Source: Peromyscus leucopus
Taxonomy: Eukaryota; Chordata; Mammalia; Rodentia; Cricetidae
Assembly: GCF_004664715.2 (NCBI RefSeq)
Contig: NC_051086.1
Coordinates: 72,629,486 to 72,693,485 of the forward strand
DNA: 64,000 nucleotides
Reading direction: 5' to 3'
Shown here: positions 10,571 to 21,594 of the stretch, in pieces
Layout of the letters: each line of letters begins with the position of its first letter
Numbering within the stretch: position 1 is the first letter of the stretch
Notes under the pieces: generated by a model
Database searches by the model: none
Told to the model about the DNA's origin: nothing
What the model saw: only the letters and a program-made list of their open reading frames with translations
Made by a program: the position numbers and the translations under genes

Positions 10571-10621
<51 letters not shown>
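10571..10621. repeat. (CT)n microsatellite
   Basis: About 25 uninterrupted CT units directly after the B1. Confidence 0.97.
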
Positions 10622-10625
<4 letters not shown>

Positions 10626-11040
10626 TGTCCTCTTGAGTATTATAAAAGTTTATTTAGCAAAAAGTGTCATATGAAAGTGCGTTTGATCCAATTTTATGTG
10701 GTAGCAAAAAAGGCCCCTTGGGGAGGGTGATGGGCTGCTTTGCCGAACAGCCGTTGTTTAAGCTTGTCCCCAGGCTTCTAACACGACGAGTTGCTTCCTT
10801 GTTGTTGCTTCCTTCCATTCTGGTGTCACCTGGCTGTCCACTGGTAACCGTTCCCACACCCTCGTCAGTCACGAGGTCCGTCAAGGGCTCCAAGCCCGGC
10901 AGCGTTCCTTACTCTGCCACCATTTCGCTACAGTAACTTCTTGCCCATAAATCTCTTCAGTCAGGCATGCGGTCTTGCTCCTAGAAGTCTCCCTGGTGGG
11001 CTTGGCCCAGCTTCACATCAGTGGGGGGCTTCTCTCTCTC
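10622..11040. other. Non-coding spacer
   Basis: No repeat or gene recognised. Confidence 0.4.
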
Positions 11041-11290
11041 CTCCACCTTATGTTTTTGAGACTGGATCTCCAGCAGAACTTCAAGCTGGTCAGCTGTGAT
11101 AGACTAGCTGGCCAGCAACCTCCAAGAATCATCTTGTCCCCACTTTCCTGATGCTGGGATTGCAATAAACTCCTCTGTGCTCAACTTCTTAACATAGACT
11201 CGGGGACGGGGGTGGGGGGGCTGGAACTCAGGCCTTTATGCTTGCACAGTAAGCGAGCAGTTTATTGACTGAGCCGTCTCCCCAACCTCT
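11041..11290 (-). repeat. B4/RSINE1-type SINE, reverse
   Basis: 'gagactggatctccagcaga', 'gatgctgggattgcaataaa', then 'ggaactcaggcctttatgct' and 'tgactgagccgtctcc', in the order of a reversed composite SINE. Confidence 0.62.
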
Positions 11291-11984
11291 CTAGCTCTGT
11301 TTTATGGGGATATTTATTTCCTCAGCTGACTTGGCTTATGCTGACTGCTGACATGAAGATGTGAAAAGTCTTTGGAAACTGAGGTATTTGAGTCAAGAGT
11401 TCTGTACTAACTATGGCAAAAATCTACAGAGGTGGTAATGAATGCCAAAGTCTGGAAAACGATTTATAGAATCTTAAAAAGGGAGCTGACCACCAGGGTG
11501 GCCTGCCATCTTGATTTCCCTCCATTTGTATTCCTGGAATGTAGAGCTTCCAGTGAGAACTGGGAAAGCCCCGGCGTCTGGGATGAATTGGTCAGTCTGG
11601 ACCTCAGCGAAACTGACCGGTCGTCTTCACCAGCTGTTCTTAAATCAAGCAGTCCAGCTGGGTATGCTTCTGAGTCTCTAGGGGCCACTGGGACGTACGA
11701 GGGAGGCAGCGGTCTCTGCCAAGTAGTGGTGACTAATAGGACTGAACTCCTTTACCCGACTGACGGAGAAGCCAACGATCGGGGAAGGCTGAGGAGGATC
11801 TAGTCAAGGGTGTGCGGAGAAAGTGGTAGAGATCATCTTCCCCCTGGACCCCCAGCTAGGGATCTGTGTACTCTTCCGTTCTGCTTCCCCAGCCTCCATT
11901 GCTTTCAGGGTATCCAGAATGATGCTAGAGTGCCTGGACAACTGACAGCTGAGCGACATTGATCAAGTCAGGACACGGTCCTGG
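11291..11984. other. Non-coding spacer
   Basis: The 123-codon forward frame at 11432-11803 has no recognisable domain and a competing reverse frame. No repeat recognised. Confidence 0.4.
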
Positions 11985-12150
11985 GGCTTTGTGTGTATTA
12001 ATCTCTGGCCTTTACAATAGTGGGTGCTATCATTATTTGATTCTGATCCTTGCGGAACTGAGGGGTCAAGGAGTTAAGTCCCTTGCCCAAGGCCATCCGT
12101 CTACTGCCACAGGTCAGACTTGTAACCCAAGCTGTCTGGCTCAGGAGCCT
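11985..12150 (-). repeat. MIR SINE, reverse
   Basis: 'aactgaggggtcaaggagtt', 'cccttgcccaaggccatccg' and 'cagacttgtaacccaagctg' are the reverse-strand landmarks of MIR. Confidence 0.65.
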
Positions 12151-12239
12151 TTCTGGCCCTTCTCTCTCTGTGCCGAGTGCACCTAGCCACACTACCTGTG
12201 AGGCATCTTCTCCAGAGGGTGCTGTCCACCTGGGTCCGT

Positions 12240-12390
12240 GTGAACACTGGAGAGGGTTCAGAGAGAGGCGTCTCAGGATCTGGGGTTGAATTCCAGCTCC
12301 AGCCTCCATTCAAAATGCACGGGCCTCACCTCCGACAGGTGTGAAAAACGGGGATATCGCATTTGTGAGACTGCTCTTCTTTTTCCTGCT
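12240..12390 (+). repeat. MIR-like fragment
   Basis: 'gatctggggttgaattccag' followed at a MIR-like distance by 'cacctccgacaggtgtgaaa' and 'aacggggatatcg'. Confidence 0.5.
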
Positions 12391-12598
12391 GGGTTGTCAT
12401 AGCAACCACACATACGTTTGTATCCAAGAACTCTGTGGACCAGCAACTTCCAGACAGACCCACCAGCTTCTGTAAGCACACGGGGTGGGAGGAGAGGCTG
12501 GCTCAAGGCACGAAAATGAAGTGTGAGGTCCACCATGGGAAGACAACAGCTGACCATTGAAAAGGTCTTAATTAGAAGTCTAGATGCAGGGGAGGGGG
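12391..12598. other. Non-coding spacer
   Basis: Nothing recognised. Confidence 0.35.
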
Positions 12599-12751
12599 GA
12601 TGGAGAGGTGGCTCAGTGGTTAAGAGCACTGGCTGCTCTTCCAGAGGACCTGGGTTTGATTCCTAGTACTCACACAGTAGCCTACGGCTGTCAGTAGCTC
12701 CAGTTCCAGGGGAGGATCCTACGCCCTTTTCTGGGCACTGTATGCACATGG

Positions 12752-12753
<2 letters not shown>
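12599..12753 (+). repeat. B2 SINE
   Basis: 'gatggagaggtggctcagtg', 'aagagcactggctgctcttc', 'gggtttgattcctagtactc', then a 3' part running into a CA array. Confidence 0.92.
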
Positions 12754-12844
<91 letters not shown>

Positions 12845-12845
12845 T
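12754..12845. repeat. Compound (AC)n(AG)n microsatellite
   Basis: About 19 AC units pass into about 25 AG units with one A insertion near 12820. It grew at the B2 tail. Confidence 0.95.
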
Positions 12846-12874
12846 ACAATACAATACACTATTATAGAAAATGT

Positions 12875-13035
12875 CTAGATGGGGTTGAGATGTTGCCCAG
12901 TTGGTATAGCGCTGCCCCCGACCTATGAGGCCCTGGGTTCAACCTCCAGCATGGCATAAAAGGTGGATCGTGGATCGTGCCCGTAAAGAAGGTCGGAAGT
13001 TCAAGGCCATCTTGGGCTACAAGAGACTTGTCTTA
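12875..13035 (+). repeat. B4 (ID-B1) SINE
   Basis: ID-like head 'agttggtatagcgctgcccc', 'gccctgggttcaacctccag', then a B1-like 3' part 'gaagttcaaggccatcttgg', 'gctacaagagacttgtctta'. Includes a short GGATCGT duplication near 12965-12979. Confidence 0.62.
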
Positions 13036-13525
13036 TGTAAGCCATCCACAGCAGAGATATAAACAGCAAAGGTTCAGTAACACTTGGTGGATGGGTAAAT
13101 AAACGGCGGGAGTTGGAAACGCTGCTGTAAAACGGGCAGACCCAGGCCCAAACAAAACAAAGCAAGAAGCCCTCAAACCAACCAACCCACAAGGCTGCCG
13201 GTTTACCGGACCAGAGCTCAAGTGACTCACACCAGCCCCTGCTTGCCTGCCGCTGCGGCTCCCCACTCGGCCCTTCCCCGCAGCAGACTCGGGGTGAGGC
13301 TCTGGGCTCTTTGTGTGGAGCCTCACTTGCCACCGTTGGCATTCCAGATGGTGAAGACTGAGTGATGTATTTTCTCTAATGCATCAAGTGCCCAGGGTTG
13401 GGCTCTTGGGACTCGGCCAGCCACCATCAGGGCTAGAAAGACCTGGTTTAAAGGGAACCACTGGCAACTGCTGAGAACATGGTGATTTGTATTTCTCCAG
13501 GGCTGCTGAGTGAAAGCCTGGAACA
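13036..13525. other. Non-coding spacer
   Basis: No element recognised. The 97- and 113-codon reverse frames have no domain and share the same DNA in different frames. Confidence 0.4.
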
Positions 13526-13605
13526 GGGGCGGGGAGTGTGTGTGGCTCAGCGGGAGAGCACTTCTCTAGCACTCCCGAGGGCTTGGGTTCAACCTTGGGG
13601 CTGTC
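13526..13605 (+). repeat. ID-type SINE
   Basis: 'gtgtggctcagcgggagagc', 'ctctagcactcccgagggct', 'tgggttcaaccttgggg' match a tRNA-Ala-derived ID body, followed by a G-rich stretch. Confidence 0.68.
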
Positions 13606-13689
13606 CTGGGGGGTGTGGGGGGGGCGGGGAGGAGTTGTTAAGTGTGGCTGTGAAATCTTCCTTTAGTTTCAAACCTCTCTGATCCATTC

Positions 13690-14230
13690 TGTAGGTAGAA
13701 GGATGCTATCCAGGACCTCCTGTCACTGGCCTGATTCAGCCCTTGCAGTGTGTGCGAGCCTCTCTTTCAGCCGGCCCTGTAAACTGTTACCGCTTTAGTA
13801 AAAAGGCCACCCCAATAGAGGAATTAACCCTCCTCTAGTCGTCATGTTGATCCCATCCCCAGCCAACAGATACTCATTGCTGACGGAGTTTTTCTTTCAG
13901 AAGCCCAGAGGCCAAGAATTTGGTTTCTGTTTTTCAGTGAAATCCCCCCCTCCCCCACCCCCGGTCTTGCATTTTATCCATGGGGACTAGAAATCTCTAT
14001 CAAAATGAGTCTGCTGTTGAAGCTGTGGAATAATACTCGAGTGATGAATTCACGGGGTTACTGGGAGACCCTCTAATTTCTGGGAAATAATAAGGTGTGT
14101 GTGTGGCCACGGTGTGTAAAATGTCCTCTTTTATACCCCAGCTCCATGCCATGGACTGTTTACTTGGAGTCTGAGGGTATATTTACCATCCAGGCAACAT
14201 CAGACTCTGTCAAAGAAATCTACTCAGAGG
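13690..14230. promoter_or_regulatory. Repeat-free block, candidate conserved enhancer
   Basis: About 540 bp without any recognised repeat, in a window otherwise dense with them. Contains a forkhead-type TGTTTAC at 14157-14163 and several A/T-rich homeobox-like words. Conservation cannot be measured here, so regulatory function is inference. Confidence 0.28.
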
Positions 14231-14599
14231 AGGATGTGTTGGGTGTCTCGCCTTTCTAAAAATGACAGTCACCTCTTTTTAATTTTTTTTTTTTTTTAAA
14301 TAAATCTTTTTAGGTGCTATGTTCACAGAGCAAATAGCTCAGAAGGGATACTGGTACAGAGTCAAAGTTTAAGCCAGGGCAGATGTGTTGCCCGGAAACA
14401 AGACTCTGGTCTCCAGTTTTCCGGAGAAAGGAACTGCCTGTCTCCTGGGTCCCCACTGCTGGGAGTCCCTGGGGCTGAGGAGAAGGGGTCCGGAGCACCG
14501 ATTTGCTGAGTCAGCACCCCTGGTGTTTGTGTGGCTCAGGGTGTCATTCCCAGCCAATGAAGGAAAGTCACATGATACAGAGCGGTGGCCTCCAAAGTC
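14231..14599. other. Non-coding spacer with T/A-rich tract
   Basis: T run at 14283-14297; otherwise nothing recognised. Confidence 0.35.
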
Positions 14600-15345
14600 A
14601 GCGGCTGAAGGAAAGCTTTAGGGGCGAGACTGGGGAACATGCCTCCCCTCCCCCACTTTAGAAACCACTCCCATTTTGTGGCTCCTGACATTAATATTGA
14701 ATCCGAACACAAAGTTCAGGCAAAATACAATTTCCTGATTCAAAACAAGGTGTTGCCCGTGTGTGTCTGTGGTGGTGGTGGTGGTGGGGAGGGTGTCTCG
14801 TTCTCTTACAAATAGCCCGCTTGAGGGGTCAAGGGGGAAGGAGCCAGGACCAGGTTTCCTTCTGAAATCTGTGATGCTTTTAGGTGATGCATCGCGGGGT
14901 GGGAGCTGAAGCTGGAGAGCTCGCTGCAGGGCTGGAGCACAGAGGTGCAGGTGGCCTCCTGCGCTCCACAGCCTCCCATCATTTTGCTGTTTTTTTTTTT
15001 CCCCCCCATTTCTCCGACTCTTCCCAGTGTCCATGCTACTAATATGGGACCCTCTCCATGGCACAGCCCTCTGGAGTGTGATCTCATCCTCACTCCCTAA
15101 TGTGGCAAGTCCCCGCCATCTGGTGAATGTAATGTCCCTCCACAACTCTCCCTCTCGGTCATTTGCCAGACTGCGAGCCAAGACCTCCATAATCACAAAC
15201 ATGGGCACCTGGTAGGATTTCTGTTCATTCCCCAGTGTCTTCAGATCAGCAAAAACCTCGAGTGCGCTTTCCCCAGGATTTATTAGATTGTCTATGGAGC
15301 TGTCGCACTGGAGAGCCCAAAAGTTGCTCACCCTCGTCCCTGGCC
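14600..15345. promoter_or_regulatory. Repeat-free block, candidate conserved element
   Basis: About 745 bp lacking recognised repeats apart from short (GGT)n at 14771-14787 and a T/C run at 14990-15007. It carries a CTCF-like site. A 246-codon reverse frame spans nearly all of it; its sequence shows no known domain and is rich in Arg, Thr and Pro low-complexity segments, so I treat it as a chance frame while noting its length. Confidence 0.28.
15111..15127 (-). promoter_or_regulatory. CTCF-like site
   Basis: Read on the minus strand: TTCACCAGATGGCGGGG, which contains the CACCAGATGGCG form of the CTCF core. Motif match by eye only. Confidence 0.4.
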
Positions 15346-15360
15346 TAGCACCCCCCACCC

Positions 15361-15508
15361 CTTTTCTTGAGACAGGGTCTTACTATGTAGCTCTGGCTTT
15401 CCTGGAACTTATTATATAGACCAAGCTAGCCTTGAACCCACAGAGCTCCACCTGCTTTCGCCTCCGAAGTACTGAGATTAAAGTCATGTGCCACCACTCC
15501 AGGGCCCT
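15361..15508 (-). repeat. B1 SINE, reverse
   Basis: 'cttgagacagggtcttacta', 'ccttgaacccacagagctcc', 'tactgagattaaagtcatgt'. Diverged. Its distal end plus the unique DNA beyond it is copied at 16404-16467. Confidence 0.82.
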
Positions 15509-15535
15509 GGCCTATCACTTCTTGAAGCTCTTCGC
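15472..15535 (+). repeat. Source segment of a local templated duplication
   Basis: 64 bp made of the B1 end plus single-copy flank, matching 16404-16467 at 61 of 64 positions in direct orientation. Confidence 0.85.
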
Positions 15536-15774
15536 CAGCCTTTATGTGGCTGCTTGTCGCCTCCCTCCTGTCCTAGCATGACCACATTTGTGTCTACTTT
15601 ATATCGTATTCCTAGTGACTAGAAGGGGCTTGTCACAGGACGGGTGCCTGATAATATCTGGTAAGTGTATGAGCAAGCATAAGGTGTTGGGAGTGTTTGT
15701 GTGTGGCCATTCTCTCCAGCGTAGTGGAAAAAGCCTTTTTAGACTCAGGACTAGTCAATAATCCTGTCATGATA
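15536..15774. other. Non-coding spacer
   Basis: Nothing firmly recognised; a stretch near 15630-15690 faintly resembles a MIR 3' end. Confidence 0.35.
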
Positions 15775-15985
15775 AACTTATTTGAAGGGCTCCTCACATG
15801 TGCCAGACCTGTGCTAAGTCCTGTGAATGTACCCACAGTTCATCTCTGTACATCTCTGGGGTGGGTCTGTGTTGTCATATATTGCATGGGGCAAGACAGA
15901 AAGCTCAGAGAGATTATATGCCCTCCCAAGGTCATAGACCTGAGAATAGGTCATCTGAACTTGAGTTCAGTTCTGGTCAGTTCAA
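15775..15985 (-). repeat. MIR-like SINE, reverse
   Basis: 'catgtgccagacctgtgcta', 'aaagctcagagagattatat', 'ccctcccaaggtcatagacc' follow the reverse MIR order. Confidence 0.58.
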
Positions 15986-16239
15986 AGTCCGGGCTTTTCA
16001 TGGTGCTCTTTCCTCTCTTCCTACTGCTCTTGCTTTCACCAACCTGGATCCCTCCTCTCAAAACCACAGCAGCCTCTGGAGGCTCCAGAGTGCAAGCACC
16101 TGCCGTAAGGCTGTGACACAGTGGCTCAAATACTGAGCAAGAAGCTTAGCAGGCTCCAGGGCTGTTCCGGCCCTTTTCACCATGAACAAGCTGGGAATTC
16201 TTTGTTGGCCTCTGATTCAAGCTGGGAATTGAACCCTAA
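15986..16239. other. Non-coding spacer
   Basis: Nothing recognised. Confidence 0.35.
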
Positions 16240-16651
16240 TGTCTTAATTAGGGCTTTTTATTGCTGTGAAGAGACACCATGACCACGGCAACTCTTATAA
16301 AGAAAACACTTAATTGAGGTGGTTCACTTAAAGTTCCAGAGGGTCAGTCCATTATCATCATGGCAGGGAGCATGGCGGCGTGTGGGCAGATGTGATGCTG
16401 GAGCTGGGATTAAAGTCGTGTGCCACCACTCCAGGGCCCTGGCCTAGCACTTCTTGAAGCTCTTCGCTACATCTTGCAGGTAACAGGAAGTCGACTGACT
16501 GTCACACTGAGGGAAGCTTGAGAAAAAAAGACCTCAAAGCCCACGCCCACAGAGACATACTTCCTCCAACAAGACCACACCTACTCCAGCAAGGCCACAC
16601 TTCCTAATAGTGCCACTGCCTTTGGGGGCCATTTTCTTTCAAACCACCACA
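16240..16651 (-). mobile_element. Solo MT-type (ERVL-MaLR) LTR with internal templated insertion
   Basis: On the + strand it begins TGTCTTAATTAGGG, continues 'attgctgtgaagagacacca', 'acttcctccaacaagaccac', 'cttcctaatagtgccactgc' and ends 'tttcaaaccaccaca', which is an MT LTR in reverse with TG/CA termini. No clear 5-bp target duplication. Compared with the copies at 34216-34771 and 36590-36931, the segment between 'atgctggag' and 'tacatcttg' is replaced by 64 bp from 15472-15535. Confidence 0.82.
16404..16467 (+). repeat. Templated insertion copied from 15472-15535
   Basis: 61 of 64 bases match the upstream source. The insertion begins at a CTGAGATT-like microhomology shared with the MT LTR. 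Not part of the MT consensus as judged by the two other copies in this window. Confidence 0.85.
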
Positions 16652-17165
16652 TCCAGGATCTGTACATTTCCACCCGGCATTAGTGCTGCGTTCAGTCATA
16701 GCTTGAGCTGCACGGCCCTTTACAGATCTGTGTTCCTGTGTCCTGGCTCTGTTGCCCTTCCTGCACCAAGATGCTTCCTGTCTCAGAGTTTTAGCAATTG
16801 CCAGGTCCTTGTCTGGAGGACCATCCCATGGTGGTAGGGACTGGGCTGGCTCCTGCTGATGCAGTACCAAGGAGGTTTCCCACTCATCTGAGACAATGCT
16901 GTACCCCACCTAGTCTATCTCTATTACTTGGCCCTGGTTTTGAAATTGTACACATGTGTATAATAATACATAGAATTAACACGGAAATTCTATATCTATC
17001 AATCAATCCATCCATCAATCATCTATCTATCGTCTCCATTACACCTCATTGTTCTTGTTTATGGGCCTCCTCCTCACTAGAAATTAGGCCTAAGCACAAC
17101 TGGAATGGAGGCTGTTTTGTTTATTGCTGCAATTTCAGTTCTTGACAAGGCTTCAAGACTATTTT
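16652..17165. other. Non-coding spacer with ATC-rich microsatellite
   Basis: Degenerate (ATCT/ATCA)n at about 16993-17033. No gene recognised. Confidence 0.4.
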
Positions 17166-17310
17166 CTGGGCTGGTGAGATGGCCCAGCGGATAAAGGGTC
17201 TTGCTGCCAAGTCAGATGACCTGAGTTTGATCCTGAGGACCCGTGCTGACCTTCACACATGGTACAGTACCCGTGTGCCCCTTCCCCTAAATAAAAAATG
17301 TAATAGAAGT
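17166..17310 (+). repeat. B3-type SINE
   Basis: 'ggctggtgagatggcccagc', 'ctgccaagtcagatgacctg', 'agtttgatcctgaggacccg', A-rich tail. Confidence 0.72.
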
Positions 17311-17875
17311 AAGAAAGAGCAATTACTGAATGTGCAGAACAAGTAACTCAATGAACAATTGAGTGAACGGATGGATGAACAGAAGGAGTGAGTTAATAAA
17401 TTTGTGTTCTCTGTGGCATTAAGACAGGGAGGCTCAGGAGAGGTCAGAGGCCGTTGTCAGAGCCCAACCCAACCTTGCAGCTCACTTCCAGGAGCAACGT
17501 AAATGCCCAATAAATGTCCCTCAAATACACCAGCTCCTAACTCAGCAGACAGTGGAAGAGGCCTGGAGTGGCAATCTCTGCACTTGTGAGCCCAAGAATG
17601 ATTCTAGAGAAAGACCACACACTCCAAAGAGCTGAGATGAAAGGCTTGCTCCTATCCCCACACTCACCCTCCCCACAGGGAATGCTCATGTCCAGCTGCT
17701 GGGAGTCATAGCCTGTCTGTACAGGACCAGGTCACCCAAGGAGCTTGCATTCAAATTTTAGGAGAATGTCTAAACCAAATCTTACAGGCATTCTGCTGCT
17801 ATAAAACCTACGTTTCCTGGGGGATGCTGAGAGTTCAAATTTGGTACTTATTTTTAAAAATTATTCAAAATTTTC
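17311..17875. other. Non-coding spacer
   Basis: Nothing recognised. Confidence 0.4.
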
Positions 17876-17877
17876 AG

Positions 17878-18080
17878 TTATGTGCATATGTGTGTGTTTG
17901 AGCGTGGGTTTGTACATGTGAGTGCAGTGACCAAGGAGGCCAGGAGAGGGTGTCTGATACCCTGTAGCTGGAGTTACAGGCAGTTGTGAGCCATTCCATG
18001 TGGGTGCTGGAAACTGAATTCCAATCCTTTATGGAGCTGTACATACTCTTAACTGCTGAGCCATCTCTCCATTCCTGACA
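17878..18080 (-). repeat. B2/B3 SINE, reverse
   Basis: 'gaggccaggagagggtgtct', 'agctggagttacaggcagtt', 'ctgctgagccatctctccat'. Confidence 0.87.
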
Positions 18081-18082
18081 TT

Positions 18083-18103
18083 GTGTGTGTGTGTGTGTGT
18101 GTA
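18083..18103. repeat. Short (TG)n
   Basis: About 10 TG units. Confidence 0.85.
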
Positions 18104-19512
18104 GTGTGAATATGGGATTCAACATAAAGAAAACCACTATTGACTCCACCCTCATCTGCCTGCTCCCCTCCATAGCTTCCAGCCCTTGTCTCCACCACGC
18201 AGAGTCATCACTTGATACTTTAGAACGATGGATTCGATTTTATATCCCACAGCTGCCCCACAGAGTTGGAGAAGCCCCACAGAGTTAAGACGTTGAAATG
18301 GTTTCCAGGCTGAGACTGTTTCTGAAGCAGATCTGCCACCCTCTACGTACCCCATCCCTCTTTGAATAAAATAAAATCACAAAACATCAAAGCACCCCCA
18401 TTACTCTCAAGTAGGCAGAACTGAGCAATTCATGCAATGAATGTTTACTGTGTATGTTGAATGAATGAATAAGTGAATGAATGAAGGAGTGGGTAAGTGG
18501 ATAGTTCTGTGCTGTGTTAAAACAGTAAAGATAATGCCATTTTTCTGGACTCGATTTTCCGTTCAGAAAGGGGAAACCTGGGCTCTTAGGCTGAAATAGC
18601 TTCCTGGGGTGACAGGAGGGGACTTGAGAAGTCCTCATATCCCCCAACCTGCCCCTGGGCTGGCTGGGAAGCCACCGCCTCACATAAACAAGCATCTAAA
18701 GGCCCAAAAAGATGGTGATTTCGCAGTCTCCCTAGGAGTCCTCTTTCATGGTCCAATAAGCCCTCCGAGTCAGGAAGTTGTTTTTGGGTCTGACCTGCCT
18801 CTCTCATGCTGCATTATACCCTGCTGATCTCAAAGTATCCCTGCTTCCTGGATGGCACCTATCTGGGGCTTTCCTGAGGCACTTGAAGGTAAATGAGCTG
18901 CCTTTAAAGGCTGGTTTTAGAGGGAATCTGTCTTCCTTGTCTAATGACTGAGCATCCCTGCTGCAGAGCCTTTGATGATTTCCTTGCTTGCTAAGGATGC
19001 TCTGTCCCCAGCAGGGAGGCCGCCTGAGGGGCCACAGAGTCCTAGGGAAGGGCTCTTAGGTTAGGGCACGTTTTGAGGGGAGCCTTGTTGTGCTCTATCC
19101 GAAACCGTAACCCTCCTCAAGCTGCTGCCGAGCACCAGCCTAATTTTGTTCTGAAATTGCTTTACTGGTGGGCTGGCTGTGCAACATTCTTCACGCCACC
19201 CTTCGACATGCCTCTGCTAGAAAGGAGTCTCAAATTAGAGACCCCGCCTTCTTCTAAGGAATGGTGTCATGGCAGACAGAAGGCATTTTTCCTTATTCTG
19301 ACCTCTGTGCCCACCACTATGAGTGGATCATTACCTCCTGAGAGCCCCTTTGCTTCAGGAGACAGGCAATGGGGAGATACATGAATGAACTGGAGAGCAA
19401 GAGCATCACCCAGGACTGGCCCAGGCATGCTGACATTTTGGGTTTAGCAGTGGGTTTTCTGTCTCCCACTAACTGAGATCACAATGCACATCTAGTAAGT
19501 GGGGAAAATGCT
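18104..19512. other. Long non-coding spacer
   Basis: No SINE or LTR recognised in about 1.4 kb apart from a (GAAT)n-like tract at about 18456-18487. No gene model supported. Confidence 0.4.
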
Positions 19513-19514
19513 AG

Positions 19515-19725
19515 TCACTTGTGTAAGCATTCTGTACGTCATCAGCAGGCGACTGCATCCCAGCCTAAAAGCGGACATGCATTCCCATGCGTTCTCTCTC
19601 TGCACTCTTCCTCTGCGCCGTCTCTCTGTCTCTGTCTCTGTCTCTCTCCTTCTCTTAATAAAGCTCTAAAAGGTATCACTGGGTCCTGTTGTGACTGTGA
19701 CCTTTCCACGCGGTAGCGCGGCCAG
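19515..19725 (+). mobile_element. Possible short retroviral LTR-like sequence
   Basis: A pyrimidine-rich (CTGTCT)n stretch at about 19618-19650 is followed by a polyadenylation signal AATAAA at 19657-19662 and 'actgggtcctgttgtgactg', an R/U5-like arrangement. No target duplication found. Confidence 0.38.
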
Positions 19726-20098
19726 CCATCAGCACCACCGTATACCCTTACAACTTGGGGACAGAGAGACCCAGCTGGGAATCTGGAAAGAGTTTGGCCA
19801 AATTTTGGCTTCAGCACTGGGCCACCACAGCCATGAACCAGACAGGACGCTAGTGAGGAGACCCAAGTGCCTCTTGTGTCAGTGACATCAGCTCTAAGGG
19901 GCTTTTCCAATTCCAGCCTTCCGTCATCCTTCCTCTGAATTCTCACTTCCATATCAACCCAGCAGAGCTGGGCGGAAGTCAGGAGGGCTTTGGTCACCTA
20001 TCTCTGACTGGAGAGGACCACCCACTTTCTTAGAATTCCTGAAGAGGGACACACACAGACGCACAGACATTCAGACACACACAGACACAGACACACGC
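19726..20098. other. Non-coding spacer
   Basis: Nothing recognised besides a CA-rich stretch near 20050-20098. Confidence 0.35.
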
Positions 20099-20286
20099 CT
20101 TTTATTTATTGATCATATGTTGTGTGTGTATGTATATGTGCACATGGGACAACATATGTGTGGTTGCCAGAGGACATCTTACAGGAATCAGTTTTCTCTT
20201 TTCATCATATGGCTTCTGGGGATCAAACTCAGGTCATCAAGCTTGGCAGCAAGTGTCTTTTCTGATGAACCATCTCTCTGGCCCCC
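20099..20286 (-). repeat. B3-type SINE, reverse
   Basis: Poly-T side TTTTATTTATTGATC, 'ggttgccagaggacatctta', 'ggggatcaaactcaggtcat', 'gaaccatctctctggccccc'. Confidence 0.82.
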
Positions 20287-21594
20287 ACTATCTATTATTA
20301 ACCTCACACACACGCAGTACCCTTTCAGAACAAAGGGACCAAGTCAGCCTCCTGCTCAGAAGCGAACCACCCTTCTTCCGAAGCCTCTGTGGGAGCTTCC
20401 CACCGCCTTCAGACAAGAAGAACTACACTGGCCCTCAGTGATCAAAATGATCAGCATCTCCAGAGCGTAGAGAGCGAATCCAGCAAGTGGTGGGCTGAAC
20501 AGAGCTCCTTCCTTTTCACCTCTGAAGTGAGCCCCAAGGCTTATTTATGCTCTCCTCAGCATTTTGCAACTTGGAAAACAAAATAAAACACAGCTGGCTC
20601 ATCCTTGAGTTTCTTATCCTTGGATGTGGCTTTACACCTTTTCTTTTTCTTCACCCCAATTTCCTCTCTCTCCCAGGTAACAGGAAACTGCCTTTAGAAT
20701 AGCATATCTTCTTGTTTGAGGTTCACATGAGCTGACAGGCTCTCCTGTTTAACCCCAAGGTCATTATTAAGTTTCCAGGTCTGTGAGAAGTTGTCTTCAC
20801 TGCAAGAAGCTCCCCGCATCCCCCATCTGAATTTTACCCTGCTTACTGTATTTGAAGATCTCTAGGAAAAAGGAATTATTTTGTCTAACAAACTAGCACG
20901 GATCTTTTTATTGCTCACTGCATCAGCCACCAGGAAACTCACAGCAACCTTTTGTATTGATTTTCCTTAGTTAAGTCTTTTGGCTCAGATTCTCATTAAG
21001 TGGCGGCTCCTGGAGGCCAACCAGACTACGGTTACCCTTTCAGCTGGACACAAAGCCTCCTGGACAAAATGAAGGGTGTGATTCTGCAGGGAAAGAAAAC
21101 GGTTTGTTTTCAAAAAGAATTGTGGACATGGCTTTTGTGCCTGGAGTCGACTGGAATGAACCTCACAGAATGCTAACAAAATATCAGAAAGAACTTCTAC
21201 CAGATGATTCAAAAGAGAAATGGTGTGGTTGGAGATATAAACATATGTCTGGCTGGAAAGCAGACAGCGGGTTGTGATCCGCCTGCCCTCAGACATGCTC
21301 TTCCAAAGTGGCAGAGCCTCATAGGCAGGGAAGACACCACAGAAGGAAGAGCTGAGACCTCCAGTGAAAGAAAGGACCAGGTGGACAGAGAGTGAAGAAC
21401 AGGGACTAGTTCAAAGAACTTCTCTAATCCATCCTTGGAAGACGCTGTGAGCATTCCCAGCTTGCTGTAGAGACTGTGGGGATGAATGAGGGCTGCAGAC
21501 CTTCCATTCTTTCCCATCCTGAATGGGAGTACTTCTGCAATGGCTCCACTGTATGTTAGGTGTTTGAGGAAAAACAACATGTCTTGTTGATTCT
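20287..21594. other. Long non-coding spacer
   Basis: About 1.3 kb without recognised repeats or genes. Frames of 103-134 codons on the minus strand lack domains. Confidence 0.4.

Noticed and set aside
14618..15358. 246-codon minus-strand ORF as a gene
   Set aside because: No recognisable domain, includes translated (GGT)n and T/C runs, and no promoter or splice context. Kept only as a point to check.
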